Positions 1 to 9,205 are shown, counted from the first letter of the stretch. The stretch is 64,000 nucleotides of DNA from Meishania litoralis (GCF_042611095.1 NZ_JBHFPV010000001.1:1550001-1614000), one strand, 5' to 3'. Program-made: numbers and translations. Notes: generated by a model from the sequence alone, not told the origin.

Positions 1-404
1 ACAGGCGAGCGGGCAAAAAGTTATTGTTGGCCGTTTTCGGCTTTGGTATCTGTATCATCGTTTTTGGCTTGTCTACCTGGTTCTGGTTATCGGTGGCGGC
101 ACTTTTCTTAAGTGGCGCCCTGGATGGAATTTCAATGGTCATTCGGCAAACCATTCTTCAATTGAAGACCCCTGATCATATGAGAGGTAGGGTGGCCTCG
201 GTAAATTCAATGTTCGTCGGATCGAGCAATGAGCTGGGCGCTTTTGAAAGCGGGGCCACGGCAAAATTGATGGGAACCGTTACCGCTGTGGTCTTTGGCG
301 GATGTATGACGTTGTTGACCGTTAGTCTCACCGCTTTCATTTCACCTGCTTTTAGAAAACTTGATCTGCAAAAAGATGTAGAAGAACATGAAGCGGTCAA
401 TTGA
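1..404 (+). CDS. MFS transporter, C-terminal fragment (cut by window start)
   Basis: The reading frame is open from the first bases of the window to the stop at 402-404, so the start of the gene lies outside. About 134 residues are visible. They contain three hydrophobic membrane segments separated by a cytoplasmic loop with DHMRGRVASVNSMFVGSSNE, which resembles the loop of the MFS_3/enterobactin-exporter-like group of major facilitator proteins. The tail is short, charged and cytoplasmic. The substrate cannot be told from this part; the group often exports siderophores or drugs. The 3' end overlaps the convergent LpxH-like gene by 8 nt, so no separate terminator fits between them. Confidence 0.8.
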   Translation, partial: RRAGKKLLLAVFGFGICIIVFGLSTWFWLSVAALFLSGALDGISMVIRQTILQLKTPDHMRGRVASVNSMFVGSSNELGAFESGATAKLMGTVTAVVFGGCMTLLTVSLTAFISPAFRKLDLQKDVEEHEAVN

Positions 405-1167
405 CCATGTATTTTTTTAAATGCAGACTTTTTCCATCGAAAACCGCATAAGTATAATAAGATATCCAATCGCCGAGGTTGATATATTTCGATTTTTCGT
501 TCAAATCGATTTCCAGCGGCAAGTGGCGATGGCCAAAGACGAAATAATCATAATGCTCGGTTTCCAATTTGCGCTTCGCATATTGTACGAGCCATTCATT
601 TTCCTCCCCAAGGAATTTGACATCCTCATCACCCGAGATCATCTTGTTTTTGACAGAGAAATACTGTGCCAGTCGAACGCCCCAATCGGGGTGTAGCCAG
701 CGGTATAGCCATTTTGCCAACGGATTCGTAAATACTTTTTTCATGCGCTTGTATCCTTTGTCACCGGGCCCCAAGCCATCGCCGTGACCGATAAAGAAAG
801 AAGTATCGATGAACGTGAATTGTTGTGGATGGTGAAAAACGGGAATGTTGAGTTCTTCTTCGAAATAGCCGTTCATCCAAAGGTCGTGGTTGCCTACAAA
901 ATAGTATATCGGAATACCAGAATCGGATATTTCGGCCAGTTTTCCCAAGGTTCTTGTAAAACCCTTGGGTACAACGGTTTTATATTCCATCCAAAAATCA
1001 AAAAGATCACCGAGCAAAAAAATGGCGGCGGCGTCATGCTTAATTTCGTCCAACCAGGCAACGAATTTTTTTTCGCGCGGCCTGCTCGCTTCCATGGTCG
1101 GGGCACCCAAGTGATTGTCGCTGGCGAAATAGACTTTCTTTCCTTCAGGAATATCGATGGTCTTCAT
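397..1167 (-). CDS. lpxH: UDP-2,3-diacylglucosamine diphosphatase (LpxH-like metallophosphoesterase)
   Basis: A 256-residue calcineurin-like phosphoesterase. The metal-binding motifs are in order: Asp17-x-His19 (SDNHLG), GDLFDFW around residue 54, GNHDLW around 93, then GHGDG and GHRH near the C-terminus. GDLFDFW and a following GYKRMKKVF region are typical of the LpxH group, which hydrolyses UDP-2,3-diacylglucosamine to lipid X in lipid A synthesis at the inner membrane face. The length is close to that of known LpxH proteins. It is followed downstream by a convergent MFS gene that it overlaps by 8 nt, and preceded by queD. A general phosphoesterase role cannot be fully excluded. Confidence 0.82.
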   Translation of the reverse strand: MKTIDIPEGKKVYFASDNHLGAPTMEASRPREKKFVAWLDEIKHDAAAIFLLGDLFDFWMEYKTVVPKGFTRTLGKLAEISDSGIPIYYFVGNHDLWMNGYFEEELNIPVFHHPQQFTFIDTSFFIGHGDGLGPGDKGYKRMKKVFTNPLAKWLYRWLHPDWGVRLAQYFSVKNKMISGDEDVKFLGEENEWLVQYAKRKLETEHYDYFVFGHRHLPLEIDLNEKSKYINLGDWISYYTYAVFDGKSLHLKKYMVN

Positions 1168-1196
1168 GTAGATGTAAAGATAGCGAAAACCGCGTT

Positions 1197-1646
1197 TTAG
1201 TTATCTGTGGCATGCCACTCGGCAAAAGCCGTTTCGGTTTCCCTAAGCTTCAATGAATGCAATTGTATGTTTTCGGGCAGCCTCGATTTTATTTTTTCCG
1301 CGAAATCGATGACCATATTCTCACTGGTAGGTTGATAGTCGGCCATGATCACTTTGTGCCCGCGATCCATCAATTCTTTTGCCAGCTCGACATGGGGCGT
1401 ATTTTTATTGAAGACCGTAGCATGGTCAAATGGATCGACGACTTCTTCCTTTACAATTTTCTTCAGGTCGCCAAAGTCGATGACCATACCCAGCTTGACG
1501 TGCGAAATATCCGTAATCGGATTTCCAATGACCGTCACGGAAAGCTTATAACTGTGGCCATGTACATTTCTACATTTACCATCATAGCCATATAACGCGT
1601 GGCCGGTTTCAAACGTAAACTGTTTTGTGATACGGATCTTACCCAT
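1197..1646 (-). CDS. queD: 6-carboxytetrahydropterin synthase / PTPS family
   Basis: A 149-residue protein of the 6-pyruvoyl-tetrahydropterin synthase fold. The zinc ligands are visible as His16 (ETGHAL) and His29/His31 (NVHGH), and the catalytic cysteine is probably Cys25. Later motifs GMVIDFGDLK and DPFDHATVFN are typical of the family. In bacteria this enzyme normally makes 6-carboxy-5,6,7,8-tetrahydropterin from 7,8-dihydroneopterin triphosphate on the way to queuosine tRNA modification. No other queuosine gene is in the window, so the assignment rests on the family alone. The gap to the LpxH-like gene is 29 nt on the same strand, so they may be cotranscribed. Confidence 0.88.
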   Translation of the reverse strand: MGKIRITKQFTFETGHALYGYDGKCRNVHGHSYKLSVTVIGNPITDISHVKLGMVIDFGDLKKIVKEEVVDPFDHATVFNKNTPHVELAKELMDRGHKVIMADYQPTSENMVIDFAEKIKSRLPENIQLHSLKLRETETAFAEWHATDN

Positions 1647-1692
1647 TGATTCTTTTAATCTAGGGGCAAAGGTAGGAATTCTAAACTACTGG

Positions 1693-1806
1693 TTAACGTC
1701 TAAACTTTCTTCTGGTCCGTACGCGATTGACAAAATAAATCAAGATGACCACAAAGGCTAGAATTGGAAAGATCAGGTCTCCGTTCAAAAAATCAAGAAC
1801 TTTCAT
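1693..1806 (-). CDS. small single-pass membrane protein (37 aa)
   Basis: An ATG at 1806-1804 opens a 37-codon frame ending with TAA at 1695-1693. The product starts MKVLDFLNGD, has one hydrophobic segment of about 17 residues (LIFPILAFVVILIYFV) and ends with a strongly basic tail (NRVRTRRKFRR). Such a one-helix protein with a positive tail fits an inner-membrane protein with a cytoplasmic C-terminus. It fills most of the gap between the crotonase gene and queD on the same strand. No function is recognised. The main support is the protein-like layout; chance cannot be excluded for such a short frame. Confidence 0.4.
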   Translation of the reverse strand: MKVLDFLNGDLIFPILAFVVILIYFVNRVRTRRKFRR

Positions 1807-1848
1807 AAGAAATAGATTTAAACACCAAACGCCCCCCTATTAAAATTA

Positions 1849-2616
1849 TTATTTTTTAAACTGTGAGAGTGCATTCTTGGTAAATTCCGAAAGTACCAAC
1901 TCACCGGTCATAGCCGCCCTTTCATATAACAGCACGTCCCAATGTTCGGTTCCTTCCCATAGGATTTTTTTCAATGTTATCAGTGCTTTCGGATTATAGG
2001 TGGCCAGTTTTTGGGTGAAAAAATCCAGTTCTTTGTCCAAATCCTGGATTTTATCAAAAACTTGCGAATAGAGTCCTTTTTCCTTGGCCCAGTAGGCATT
2101 TTTCCAATCGGTAGGCGACAGTGCCAGTTCAGAGAGGCCGCTTTTACCTATTTTTCGCTCAACCGCCGGTGCAATGACCAACGGGGCAATACCGATTTTA
2201 AGCTCTGAAAGTCTAATGGCCGCTTCAACCGAGGCAAAAGCATAATCGCAGGCCGAAACCAGACCTACTCCTCCGCCGACCGCTTTCCCTTGAACCCTTC
2301 CGATGATCGGTTTTGTACATGCTCGCATGGCATTGATTACATTGGCGAAGCCACTAAAGAAAAGTTTGCCTTCCTCTAAATTGGAAACAGCCATTAATTC
2401 ATCGAAAGAAGCACCGGCACAGAAAGCCCGATCGCCTTCCGACCTTAGAACGATGACCGAAACGGCATCATCGTTCGAGAGCTTTTTTAATTCATCGGTA
2501 AGCCTGTCCAAAAGCTCGGTTACGAACGAATTGCTCGCCGGATGGCCGAATTCGACCGTGGCTACCTTGTTCACGATCTTGGTATATAGACTTCCGTTAG
2601 TGCGATTGGTGTTCAT
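1849..2616 (-). CDS. enoyl-CoA hydratase/isomerase (crotonase) family protein
   Basis: 255 residues, a full-length crotonase. Visible elements are the CoA/oxyanion segment RAFCAGASFDE near residue 65, the glycine-rich GKAVGGGVGLVSACD around 110-125 and LSELKIGIAP around 142. In classical enoyl-CoA hydratase the first catalytic glutamate sits just after the GGG, where this protein has glycine (GGGVGL); the second glutamate (LSEL) is present. The GGGVGL signature is shared with methylglutaconyl-CoA hydratases of leucine breakdown, so a LiuC-like role is the best guess. No other leucine-degradation genes are adjacent. It stands alone between the MATE gene and queD on the minus strand. Confidence 0.85.
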   Translation of the reverse strand: MNTNRTNGSLYTKIVNKVATVEFGHPASNSFVTELLDRLTDELKKLSNDDAVSVIVLRSEGDRAFCAGASFDELMAVSNLEEGKLFFSGFANVINAMRACTKPIIGRVQGKAVGGGVGLVSACDYAFASVEAAIRLSELKIGIAPLVIAPAVERKIGKSGLSELALSPTDWKNAYWAKEKGLYSQVFDKIQDLDKELDFFTQKLATYNPKALITLKKILWEGTEHWDVLLYERAAMTGELVLSEFTKNALSQFKK

Positions 2617-2682
2617 AGCGACAAATTATTGTTTATTTGATTTCTGGTCAAAGATTTTCAATTAGGTTGTAAAAGTAACATT

Positions 2683-4044
2683 TTATTGGTGTTCCTCTTC
2701 TTGGGAGGGATTAGGGGAGGCCAATAATGGCCGAAACTTTCTTCTGAACTTCCATACAAGGGCCCCGCCGCGAATGGCCATCCAAAAAGAAAGAGCTATC
2801 CAGATGCCGTAGAGCCCCCATCCCATATATTTTCCCAAAAAAAGTATAGGCACAAAGCCTAAAAAGGTAGCAGACAATAAAACGTTTCTCAAATATTTCA
2901 TTTCCCCAAGACCTTTGAACAATCCATCAAAAACAAAGGCGACCGCATTCATGGGCAATCCTATAACAACAATAAAAAATACGGAATAGAATGTTTCAAG
3001 AACAATAGTTTCGTTTGAAAATAGCCTGCCTATCGGTCTATAGGAAACAAAACTGAAAATGACCAACACCAAACTGATCATAAGGCCATACCCGATAATT
3101 TTTTTGGCCAATTTCCACAGGCCATCGTAATCTCTTGCCCCCAAAAGCCGTCCGCCCATGATGTTGCCGGCAGCGCCATAGCCATCGATAAAGAATGCTG
3201 CGAACAGCCATAGGTTGATCGCAATGGTATGGGCACCTATATATTTTTCACCTAATAAAGTGGCTTCTCGAACCGCCAGGATCAGTGCCGTATTCAAGGC
3301 CAAGGCGCGAACAAACAGGTTAAGGCTCATGACTGCCAACCTACCCAATTCTGAATGGACCGGAAAACGCAGCCTTAAACTGATATCGGTTTTGGACATA
3401 AGCAATATAACGGCCATGACCGCCATGATTGCCTGTGAAATCAAACTGGCCCAGGCAGCACCTTCAAGGTACATGGGGTCTATTATTCCATTGACTCCAT
3501 AGACCAGAACAAAGTCAAGAATCACATTAAGAACGGCCCCGACAATGGCTATTGCCATTGGCCAATATGTATTTTGCAACCCGCGAAAAATTCCCATTAC
3601 GGCAAACACAAAAAGTGTCAACGGAAACCCCCAGACCCTAATGTTGTAATAGGCGATACAATAATCCAATATTTTACCTGAGGCACCCATCAATTCGAAG
3701 ATTTCCTTCACGATAAAAATCGTGGACGACAGAACAACGATGCTAAGGCCGATATTCAAGAAAATTGCCTGGGCTGGAAGTGATTTTACTTCTTTCAATC
3801 GACCGGCCCCAAAATATTGCGAGATAATCGCCGAGATGGCACTACGGGTCTGACCCAAGATCCAGATCAGCATTGATAAAAAAGAGCCTACAATACCCGC
3901 CGCTGCAAGTGACTCCATACCGTCAACAGGAATATTGCCTACGATTGCCGTATCGGTAATCGACAATAACGGTTCTGCAATACCAGCAATGGTCGCCGGA
4001 ACGGCTAGTTTGTTGATGGTCTTAAAGTTGATCGCGGTTGTCAA
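2683..4044 (-). CDS. MATE family efflux transporter
   Basis: 453 residues with about twelve hydrophobic segments in two similar halves, as expected for a multidrug and toxic compound extrusion (MATE) transporter. The N-terminal half carries PATIAGIAEPLLSITDTAIVG and GQTRSAISAIISQYFGAG, both close to the usual MATE helix 1 and helix 2 signatures. It should be an inner-membrane exporter driven by Na+ or H+; the substrate is unknown. It starts 12 nt downstream of the GNAT acetyltransferase gene on the same strand, so the two probably share a transcript. Confidence 0.9.
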   Translation of the reverse strand: MTTAINFKTINKLAVPATIAGIAEPLLSITDTAIVGNIPVDGMESLAAAGIVGSFLSMLIWILGQTRSAISAIISQYFGAGRLKEVKSLPAQAIFLNIGLSIVVLSSTIFIVKEIFELMGASGKILDYCIAYYNIRVWGFPLTLFVFAVMGIFRGLQNTYWPMAIAIVGAVLNVILDFVLVYGVNGIIDPMYLEGAAWASLISQAIMAVMAVILLMSKTDISLRLRFPVHSELGRLAVMSLNLFVRALALNTALILAVREATLLGEKYIGAHTIAINLWLFAAFFIDGYGAAGNIMGGRLLGARDYDGLWKLAKKIIGYGLMISLVLVIFSFVSYRPIGRLFSNETIVLETFYSVFFIVVIGLPMNAVAFVFDGLFKGLGEMKYLRNVLLSATFLGFVPILFLGKYMGWGLYGIWIALSFWMAIRGGALVWKFRRKFRPLLASPNPSQEEEHQ

Positions 4045-4056
4045 AAAACGGACTGA

Positions 4057-4557
4057 TTATAGTACAAGTTCGTAGCAATGAAACGGATGCTTGCTTTGCT
4101 TGGGAAAATAGATATCGGCCAATTTGCGATAGCCCCGGCGCTCATAGAATCTTTGATTGTGCTCGTTCTGACTGAAAGTATCGAGCCGTATGGAGACATA
4201 ACCCCTTTCTCGGGCATGTCGCTCGGCAAAATCCATTAATTTTTTTGCATAGCCTTTTCCTTGTTTGCTAGGATGTACCGCCAATCTATGGATGTAGATA
4301 TTGTTTTCGTTAGGTGTCAGCCATTGAATCGGTTCGTATTCGGCATCCATAAAGGTAGAAATCACGATTGTGCCAATTATTTTTCCGTTGATGCCTATCA
4401 CGAAAAGTTCATCTCGGTTTAAATCGTTTTCAAATGCGGTTCGAGTGGGGTAGTGTTCGTTCCATTGTAGAATTCCATTTTGGGCCATATGTTCGGCACA
4501 AGCCTTTGTAATGGTAAGAATGTCGGTAATTTCCGATATCTTTGCACGTCGAATCAT
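4057..4557 (-). CDS. GNAT family N-acetyltransferase
   Basis: 166 residues with the GNAT fold. The acetyl-CoA pyrophosphate loop is visible as HRLAVHPSKQGKGYAKKLM around residues 90-110 (pattern Q/RxxGxG/A), followed by the conserved C-terminal FYERRGYRK. The acceptor substrate is unknown. It is divergent from the universal stress protein gene, with only 54 nt between their starts, so the two promoters must lie close together. It is probably the first gene of a two-gene unit with the MATE exporter. Confidence 0.88.
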   Translation of the reverse strand: MIRRAKISEITDILTITKACAEHMAQNGILQWNEHYPTRTAFENDLNRDELFVIGINGKIIGTIVISTFMDAEYEPIQWLTPNENNIYIHRLAVHPSKQGKGYAKKLMDFAERHARERGYVSIRLDTFSQNEHNQRFYERRGYRKLADIYFPKQSKHPFHCYELVL

Positions 4558-4611
4558 GAATCCGTTTCAATTTAATTGTAAATTTAGAGTATATAATATA
4601 ATTTCTCTGAT

Positions 4612-5412
4612 ATGAAAAATATATTAGTACCCATAGGTACCTCTCCAGATAGTCATAACACCTTGCAATATGCACTGGATTTCGCCGCGGAGTTTTCAGC
4701 GCAGGTATACGTGATGGAAGTGTTTTCGGCATCGGTCGGGGCGGGGCGAAGCTTGAAGACCACCGAAGAGGCCATTACGGTAAGCAGTAAGGAGCGCATT
4801 AAAGAAATAATCGATAAGGTCGATACCAAAGGCACACATATTAAAGTGGCTACCTACAACGGCGATCTGATCGATGGACTAAAAGAAATCGATCGTGAAT
4901 TGGGCATCGACCTAATCATTATAGCTGCCCGTAGCAACGATATCACTGAAGAACTTTATTTGGGCGCTACTTCGGGCAAGATCATTAAAAGAACCGATAT
5001 ACCTACTTTGATCGTTCCAAGAGGTACTTCGTTAATGCCCTTGAAAACAATTCTGACCGCATTCAAATCGGGGGTCCTTAAAAAGAAACGTATTCTTGAC
5101 CCTCTTGTGGCCATCAAGCAGAAGTTTGGTGCCAAGGTCAATTTGTTATTAGTGAAGACACCGGGTTACACAAAAGATGATTTAAAGGTCAATACGGCCT
5201 TGATGGACATTAGTTCGCAAATGACCGTGACCGAGGCTCCTACCACATATTTGGGTGTTTTGGAACATTTTCAAACGCAGCATCCTGATTTGTTATGTGT
5301 TTTCAGAAGAAAGAGAGGGTTCTTTAAGACTCTTTGGGAAAAGAACACGATACCCAAATCCGAGTTTGCCTCCAAGGTTCCGGTATTGGTGCTAAGTGTC
5401 AAGAAAGATTGA
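4612..5412 (+). CDS. universal stress protein, two tandem Usp domains
   Basis: 266 residues made of two UspA domains. The first (about 1-140) opens with MKNILVPIGTSPDSHNTLQYA and ends with the nucleotide-binding pattern GATSGKIIKRTDIPTLIVP, a good match to the GxxS...P signature of ATP-binding Usp proteins. The second half (about 145-266) has no such glycine motif and is probably non-binding. Such tandem Usp proteins are common in Bacteroidota and are usually linked to stress or energy limitation. The start at 4612 is supported by the domain beginning directly at the methionine. An AT-rich weak hairpin follows before the tRNA gene. Confidence 0.9.
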   Translation: MKNILVPIGTSPDSHNTLQYALDFAAEFSAQVYVMEVFSASVGAGRSLKTTEEAITVSSKERIKEIIDKVDTKGTHIKVATYNGDLIDGLKEIDRELGIDLIIIAARSNDITEELYLGATSGKIIKRTDIPTLIVPRGTSLMPLKTILTAFKSGVLKKKRILDPLVAIKQKFGAKVNLLLVKTPGYTKDDLKVNTALMDISSQMTVTEAPTTYLGVLEHFQTQHPDLLCVFRRKRGFFKTLWEKNTIPKSEFASKVPVLVLSVKKD

Positions 5413-5463
5413 TTTCATTTTGATACTTTCTTAAAAAGTATTTCCTTTGAACCTCTCAAAGTC

Positions 5464-5538
<75 letters not shown>

Positions 5539-5543
5539 ATTAT

Positions 5544-5585
5544 AAAATCTCAACATATTGTTTAACAATTCGTTGAGATTTTTTG
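5544..5585 (+). terminator. Rho-independent terminator after tRNA-Ala
   Basis: The arms AAAATCTCAAC and GTTGAGATTTT form an 11-bp stem around a 17-nt loop, followed by further T residues (TTTTTGTTTTT). It sits 6 nt after the tRNA and well before the next gene. Confidence 0.75.
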
Positions 5586-5656
5586 TTTTTAAGAAAACAA
5601 TAACGAAAGTAATAGCCTGATATGGCAATGGAATGCTAATTTGTAAAAAAGAACTG

Positions 5657-6370
5657 ATGCAAGATTTAAGACAAAAAGTAGCGTACATTACCGGAGGCTC
5701 AAAGGGAATCGGATTTGGGGTGGCACAAAAACTTATAGCGTCCGGAATGAAGGTGGCGATTAGTGGGCGTACGTTGAAAACGGTAGCGCGTGCCGCCGAT
5801 TATCTTGGTGACGCGAATACCGTACTCGCATTGAAGTCTGACGTAGCCAATATAGATGATGAAAAAACCGCAGTAAATCAGATTATCGATAAATGGGGTC
5901 AACTCGATGTGGTCTTGGCCAATGCCGGGGTTGGACATTTTGCCCCGATCGACCAAATGTCGGATGCCCATTGGCATCAAATGATCGACACCAATCTTAC
6001 GGGGGTATATAATACTTTAAAAGCCTCGGTGGAGGCCCTCAAAGAATCGAAAGGTTATTATATCACCTTGGCCAGTTTGGCAGGCACCAATTTTTTTGCC
6101 TCGGGTGCGGGGTACAATGCGACCAAATTCGGTGTTGTCGGTTTTACCCAAGCGGCAATGTTGGACCTTCGCAAATATGACATCAAGGTGTCAACGATAA
6201 TGCCTGGTTCCGTCGCCACTTATTTTAATGATAATGAACCTTCTGAAAAGGATGCCTGGAAAATACAGCCAGAGGATATCGGAGATCTGGTGCTCGATTT
6301 ATTGAAAATGCACCCCAGAACATTGCCTAGTAAAATCGAGGTGCGTCCTACACGTCCTGATAAGAAATAA
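5657..6370 (+). CDS. SDR family oxidoreductase
   Basis: A classical short-chain dehydrogenase/reductase of 237 residues. It has the NAD(P)-binding TGGSKGIG near residue 12, the NAG motif (LANAGVGHF) near 87, and the catalytic Ser-Tyr-Lys set in TLASLAG and YNATK. Upstream in-frame ATG at 5633 would add eight residues (LICKKELM-like) that are not part of the fold, so I place the start at 5657 (MQDLRQKVAYITGG). The substrate is unknown. It is convergent with the AddB-like gene, with only one base between the stop codons. Confidence 0.9.
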   Translation: MQDLRQKVAYITGGSKGIGFGVAQKLIASGMKVAISGRTLKTVARAADYLGDANTVLALKSDVANIDDEKTAVNQIIDKWGQLDVVLANAGVGHFAPIDQMSDAHWHQMIDTNLTGVYNTLKASVEALKESKGYYITLASLAGTNFFASGAGYNATKFGVVGFTQAAMLDLRKYDIKVSTIMPGSVATYFNDNEPSEKDAWKIQPEDIGDLVLDLLKMHPRTLPSKIEVRPTRPDKK

Positions 6371-6371
6371 A

Positions 6372-9110
6372 TTATACCTCTTTTTCGATAAAAGGGGTGT
6401 CGATGTCACAGATTTCAAGAATCAATTGCTCCAATTGGTCTTTAAATAGCCTCAAAACTTCTTGATCCACCAATTGATTTTTGCCATTGGCCCCATTCAT
6501 TTCTTTCAGGGTGAATTTCTGTAGGCCGCCATTCAGGTTCTTGAAGGTAATGATTCCGGCTTCCAGTTCAGGTGTTCGTTGCATTTCTTGATACATCAAT
6601 GCGTAACATAGGAGTTGAAAGGCCTTGCTATAATCATAGTTCAGGCGAATATCGTCCCAATTTGAAATGGTGACGTTTTTCGGTTCTACCTTGCCGGTTT
6701 TGTAGTCTATTATACGAAGAATGCCGTCTTTTTCATCAATACGGTCGATCTTCCCTTTCAAATAAATAGGAAAATCGATTTTCGGAAGTTTAACCTCGAT
6801 CTTCATTTTTTTCTCCAATCCCAATATTTTGATTTTATGTTTTTGGGCTTCTTCGATTTCGAGGGCGATGAATTTTTGCAAATACTTGACGATTACATGA
6901 TAGGCAATCAGGTTTTTCCCTTGGGTGATGTCTTCGTTACCGTAGCTCTTTGTGAAATGATGGGCGACCAGTTTTTCTATATTTGGCTTTAAGGCGGTCA
7001 GATCCTTCGGGGTCAGATATTTTCCTAGCAGCGGTTCATAAAGATTTTCCAGAGTGTCGTGAACTATTGTGCCAAAAGTATTGTTCGCCACTGTTTCCTC
7101 AACTTCTAACCTATCTTCTATACCCAAAAGACTTTGTTTGTAAAAATCAATCGGATTTCGGATATAGTTACTTAAGGACGAGGGAGAGAAACCCCTTGCA
7201 GTATGATCTCTGATCAAATGCAATAAATCTGGGCCTTTAGTAATGATTTCTGGTTCTTTGGTTATCACGGTAGTTTCTGGAGATGCTATGGTCAATTCAA
7301 TATCATCTGCATTTTGGCCATCGGTTAGTAACTGGGTAATCAATCTGCTTTTTTCGCCACCCTCCAGCGTGTCAGGTTCAGTATTGTAGAGAATATATAT
7401 GTTTTTGGCTCTCTGTAACAGCCTATAAAAGTGATAAGTGTAGATTGCATCCTTTTCCTTGTAGGTGGGCATTCCGAAATAGGTTTTCAAATCGAAAGGG
7501 ATAAAAGAGTTGTTCGACTTTCCAGAAGGAAGTATTCCCTCGTTCACCGAGGTTAGGATTACAGTTTCAAAATCAAGATTTCTGCTTTCGAGCATTCCCA
7601 TAATCTGCAGACCTTTTAACGGGTCACCTTGAAAATCCAAAGTTTCGGAGGATAATAGTTCTTTAAAGAGACTGTGCAGCGATTTCATGTCATTGACGAA
7701 CCCGTAAGCATATATCAAGTTCAAAAGTTCATTGAACAAGGTGTGAAAACGATAAAGATATTCTAATGCCAAAGTATCTGTTTGACCTTCAATTTTGAAG
7801 CGCAATGCCTGAATCAGGTCTAGACATTTTCTCAAAAAAACCTCTGCAGTGACCAAACCATCACTAAAAATAAGAGTAATACCAGGGTCATTTTTAGAGA
7901 TTGCCCTCAGCTTTTCCAAGGTCAAAAACGTAATGTTTTTTGTCCTTATTTCATTGAGGATTTTTTGTGAAGTGCCTTTTAGTAAAATACCTATGAACGG
8001 ATGGTTCAGGAATGATGTGACATCTTTATGGTGCCAACCGTTTGGATGGGGTTTAAGGTACAAATCAAAAAATTTGTTGAACATTGCGGCTATAATTGTT
8101 CCCTGTAAAGGATAGCCCATTGTAATATTCACCTCTTCTATCTCTTTGGGGATAGCGTTCAAAATGGGGTTCAGAAGAGATTCATCACCGAGAACCAGTG
8201 CTGTGTTCAGAAGTGTATCGGGATGTTTTCTTCCGATATCTTTGACGAGATGGCCTAGGTATTTTGCTTGTGAGATACTCTTGGGGACACCAATAATTTG
8301 AATTTTTTTTGGTTCACCAAAATGGTTACTTAAACCTTGAAGTTCGTTGTTTTCGAAGTAGGGCCAAGTTTTTCGATATTTACGAATAAAATAACCTGCG
8401 GCATGAATGGGATCATCTAGGAAAGAATTATCAATATCCCAAAAAATTTCGGCCCTTAGAGATCCTAACATGCTTTGAACGATTTGACTTTCAGCCCTGT
8501 TTAGTGCATTAAAGCCAATGAAAATGTGATGTGCCGTGAATTTTTCTTTGTAGATTTTCAAACGGTCACAGGCATGACGATAGACCAACCCTTGATAGGC
8601 AATACCCTTTTGGATTAGGTTCGCGGTAAATTCATGATATACTTTTTCGGCGCTTTTCCAAAAATGAAGATATTCCTTCATCATTTTTGTCTTTTCTGCC
8701 TGCAACGACCAATGGTTTATTTCTTGAATGGCCGCTAAATTGCCAAATATTTCCTTCGTATCGACAAGGTGTCGATCAATCTCATTAAAATCTTGCAATA
8801 GCGTTTGTCCCCACTTTGAAAAGTCATAAAAACTATCTTTTTCACCACTAACATTTTTTAAATAGACATGGTATAATTCAAATAGTAATAGTGAATTTGA
8901 GGCGTAGGTAAGCCCTGAAATGTTTTCGATTAACTCCTCAATGCTGTATATTTTGGGAGCGAAAATTGTTCGATTTATTTTCTGGGCAATTGAATTTCTA
9001 AGGAAGGTTCCTGCACGTTTACTGGGAAGTACGAAAACAAATCCTTCAATAGAGTTATGCTTTTCGAGTACTTTTTCAACAACTTCGTCTATAAAACTTC
9101 GCATGGCCAA
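6372..9110 (-). CDS. AddB-like PD-(D/E)XK nuclease subunit
   Basis: 912 residues. The N-terminus (FVFVLPSKRAGTFLRNS) is the degenerate helicase-like start typical of AddB/RexB-type proteins. The C-terminal third carries a RecB-family nuclease domain with GKIDRIDEKDG and IIDYKTGKVEP (the D...DYKTG pattern) around residues 780-810. It should act with the AddA-like helicase-nuclease encoded at 11867-14980 to process DNA double-strand breaks before RecA loading. The two subunits are on the same strand but separated by ompA and kbl. The gene ends one base before the convergent SDR stop. MAMRS may begin at either of two methionines. Confidence 0.85.
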   Translation of the reverse strand: MAMRSFIDEVVEKVLEKHNSIEGFVFVLPSKRAGTFLRNSIAQKINRTIFAPKIYSIEELIENISGLTYASNSLLLFELYHVYLKNVSGEKDSFYDFSKWGQTLLQDFNEIDRHLVDTKEIFGNLAAIQEINHWSLQAEKTKMMKEYLHFWKSAEKVYHEFTANLIQKGIAYQGLVYRHACDRLKIYKEKFTAHHIFIGFNALNRAESQIVQSMLGSLRAEIFWDIDNSFLDDPIHAAGYFIRKYRKTWPYFENNELQGLSNHFGEPKKIQIIGVPKSISQAKYLGHLVKDIGRKHPDTLLNTALVLGDESLLNPILNAIPKEIEEVNITMGYPLQGTIIAAMFNKFFDLYLKPHPNGWHHKDVTSFLNHPFIGILLKGTSQKILNEIRTKNITFLTLEKLRAISKNDPGITLIFSDGLVTAEVFLRKCLDLIQALRFKIEGQTDTLALEYLYRFHTLFNELLNLIYAYGFVNDMKSLHSLFKELLSSETLDFQGDPLKGLQIMGMLESRNLDFETVILTSVNEGILPSGKSNNSFIPFDLKTYFGMPTYKEKDAIYTYHFYRLLQRAKNIYILYNTEPDTLEGGEKSRLITQLLTDGQNADDIELTIASPETTVITKEPEIITKGPDLLHLIRDHTARGFSPSSLSNYIRNPIDFYKQSLLGIEDRLEVEETVANNTFGTIVHDTLENLYEPLLGKYLTPKDLTALKPNIEKLVAHHFTKSYGNEDITQGKNLIAYHVIVKYLQKFIALEIEEAQKHKIKILGLEKKMKIEVKLPKIDFPIYLKGKIDRIDEKDGILRIIDYKTGKVEPKNVTISNWDDIRLNYDYSKAFQLLCYALMYQEMQRTPELEAGIITFKNLNGGLQKFTLKEMNGANGKNQLVDQEVLRLFKDQLEQLILEICDIDTPFIEKEV

Positions 9111-9149
9111 ATTTACATATTATGAAGGCGAAGCATCAAGCGAAGCCAT

Positions 9150-9178
9150 AAAAAAAGCTCCGCATGTGCGGAGCTTTA
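9150..9178 (-). terminator. Rho-independent terminator of the OmpA gene
   Basis: AAAGCTCCGCATGTGCGGAGCTTT (9153-9176) is a nearly perfect 11-bp hairpin. Read on the minus strand it is followed by TTTTTTA, directly downstream of the OmpA stop. It separates OmpA expression from the AddB-like gene. Confidence 0.85.
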
Positions 9179-9205
9179 AATGTTATTCAAAACTTTAGAA
9201 CTATT

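Noticed and set aside
784..1200. 138-residue + strand frame
   Set aside because: It lies fully antisense to the well-supported LpxH-like gene, and its sequence matches no family.
5413..5463. Terminator between the universal stress protein gene and the tRNA
   Set aside because: ATACTTT/AAAGTAT can pair but is short and AT-only with no T-run, so support is too weak.
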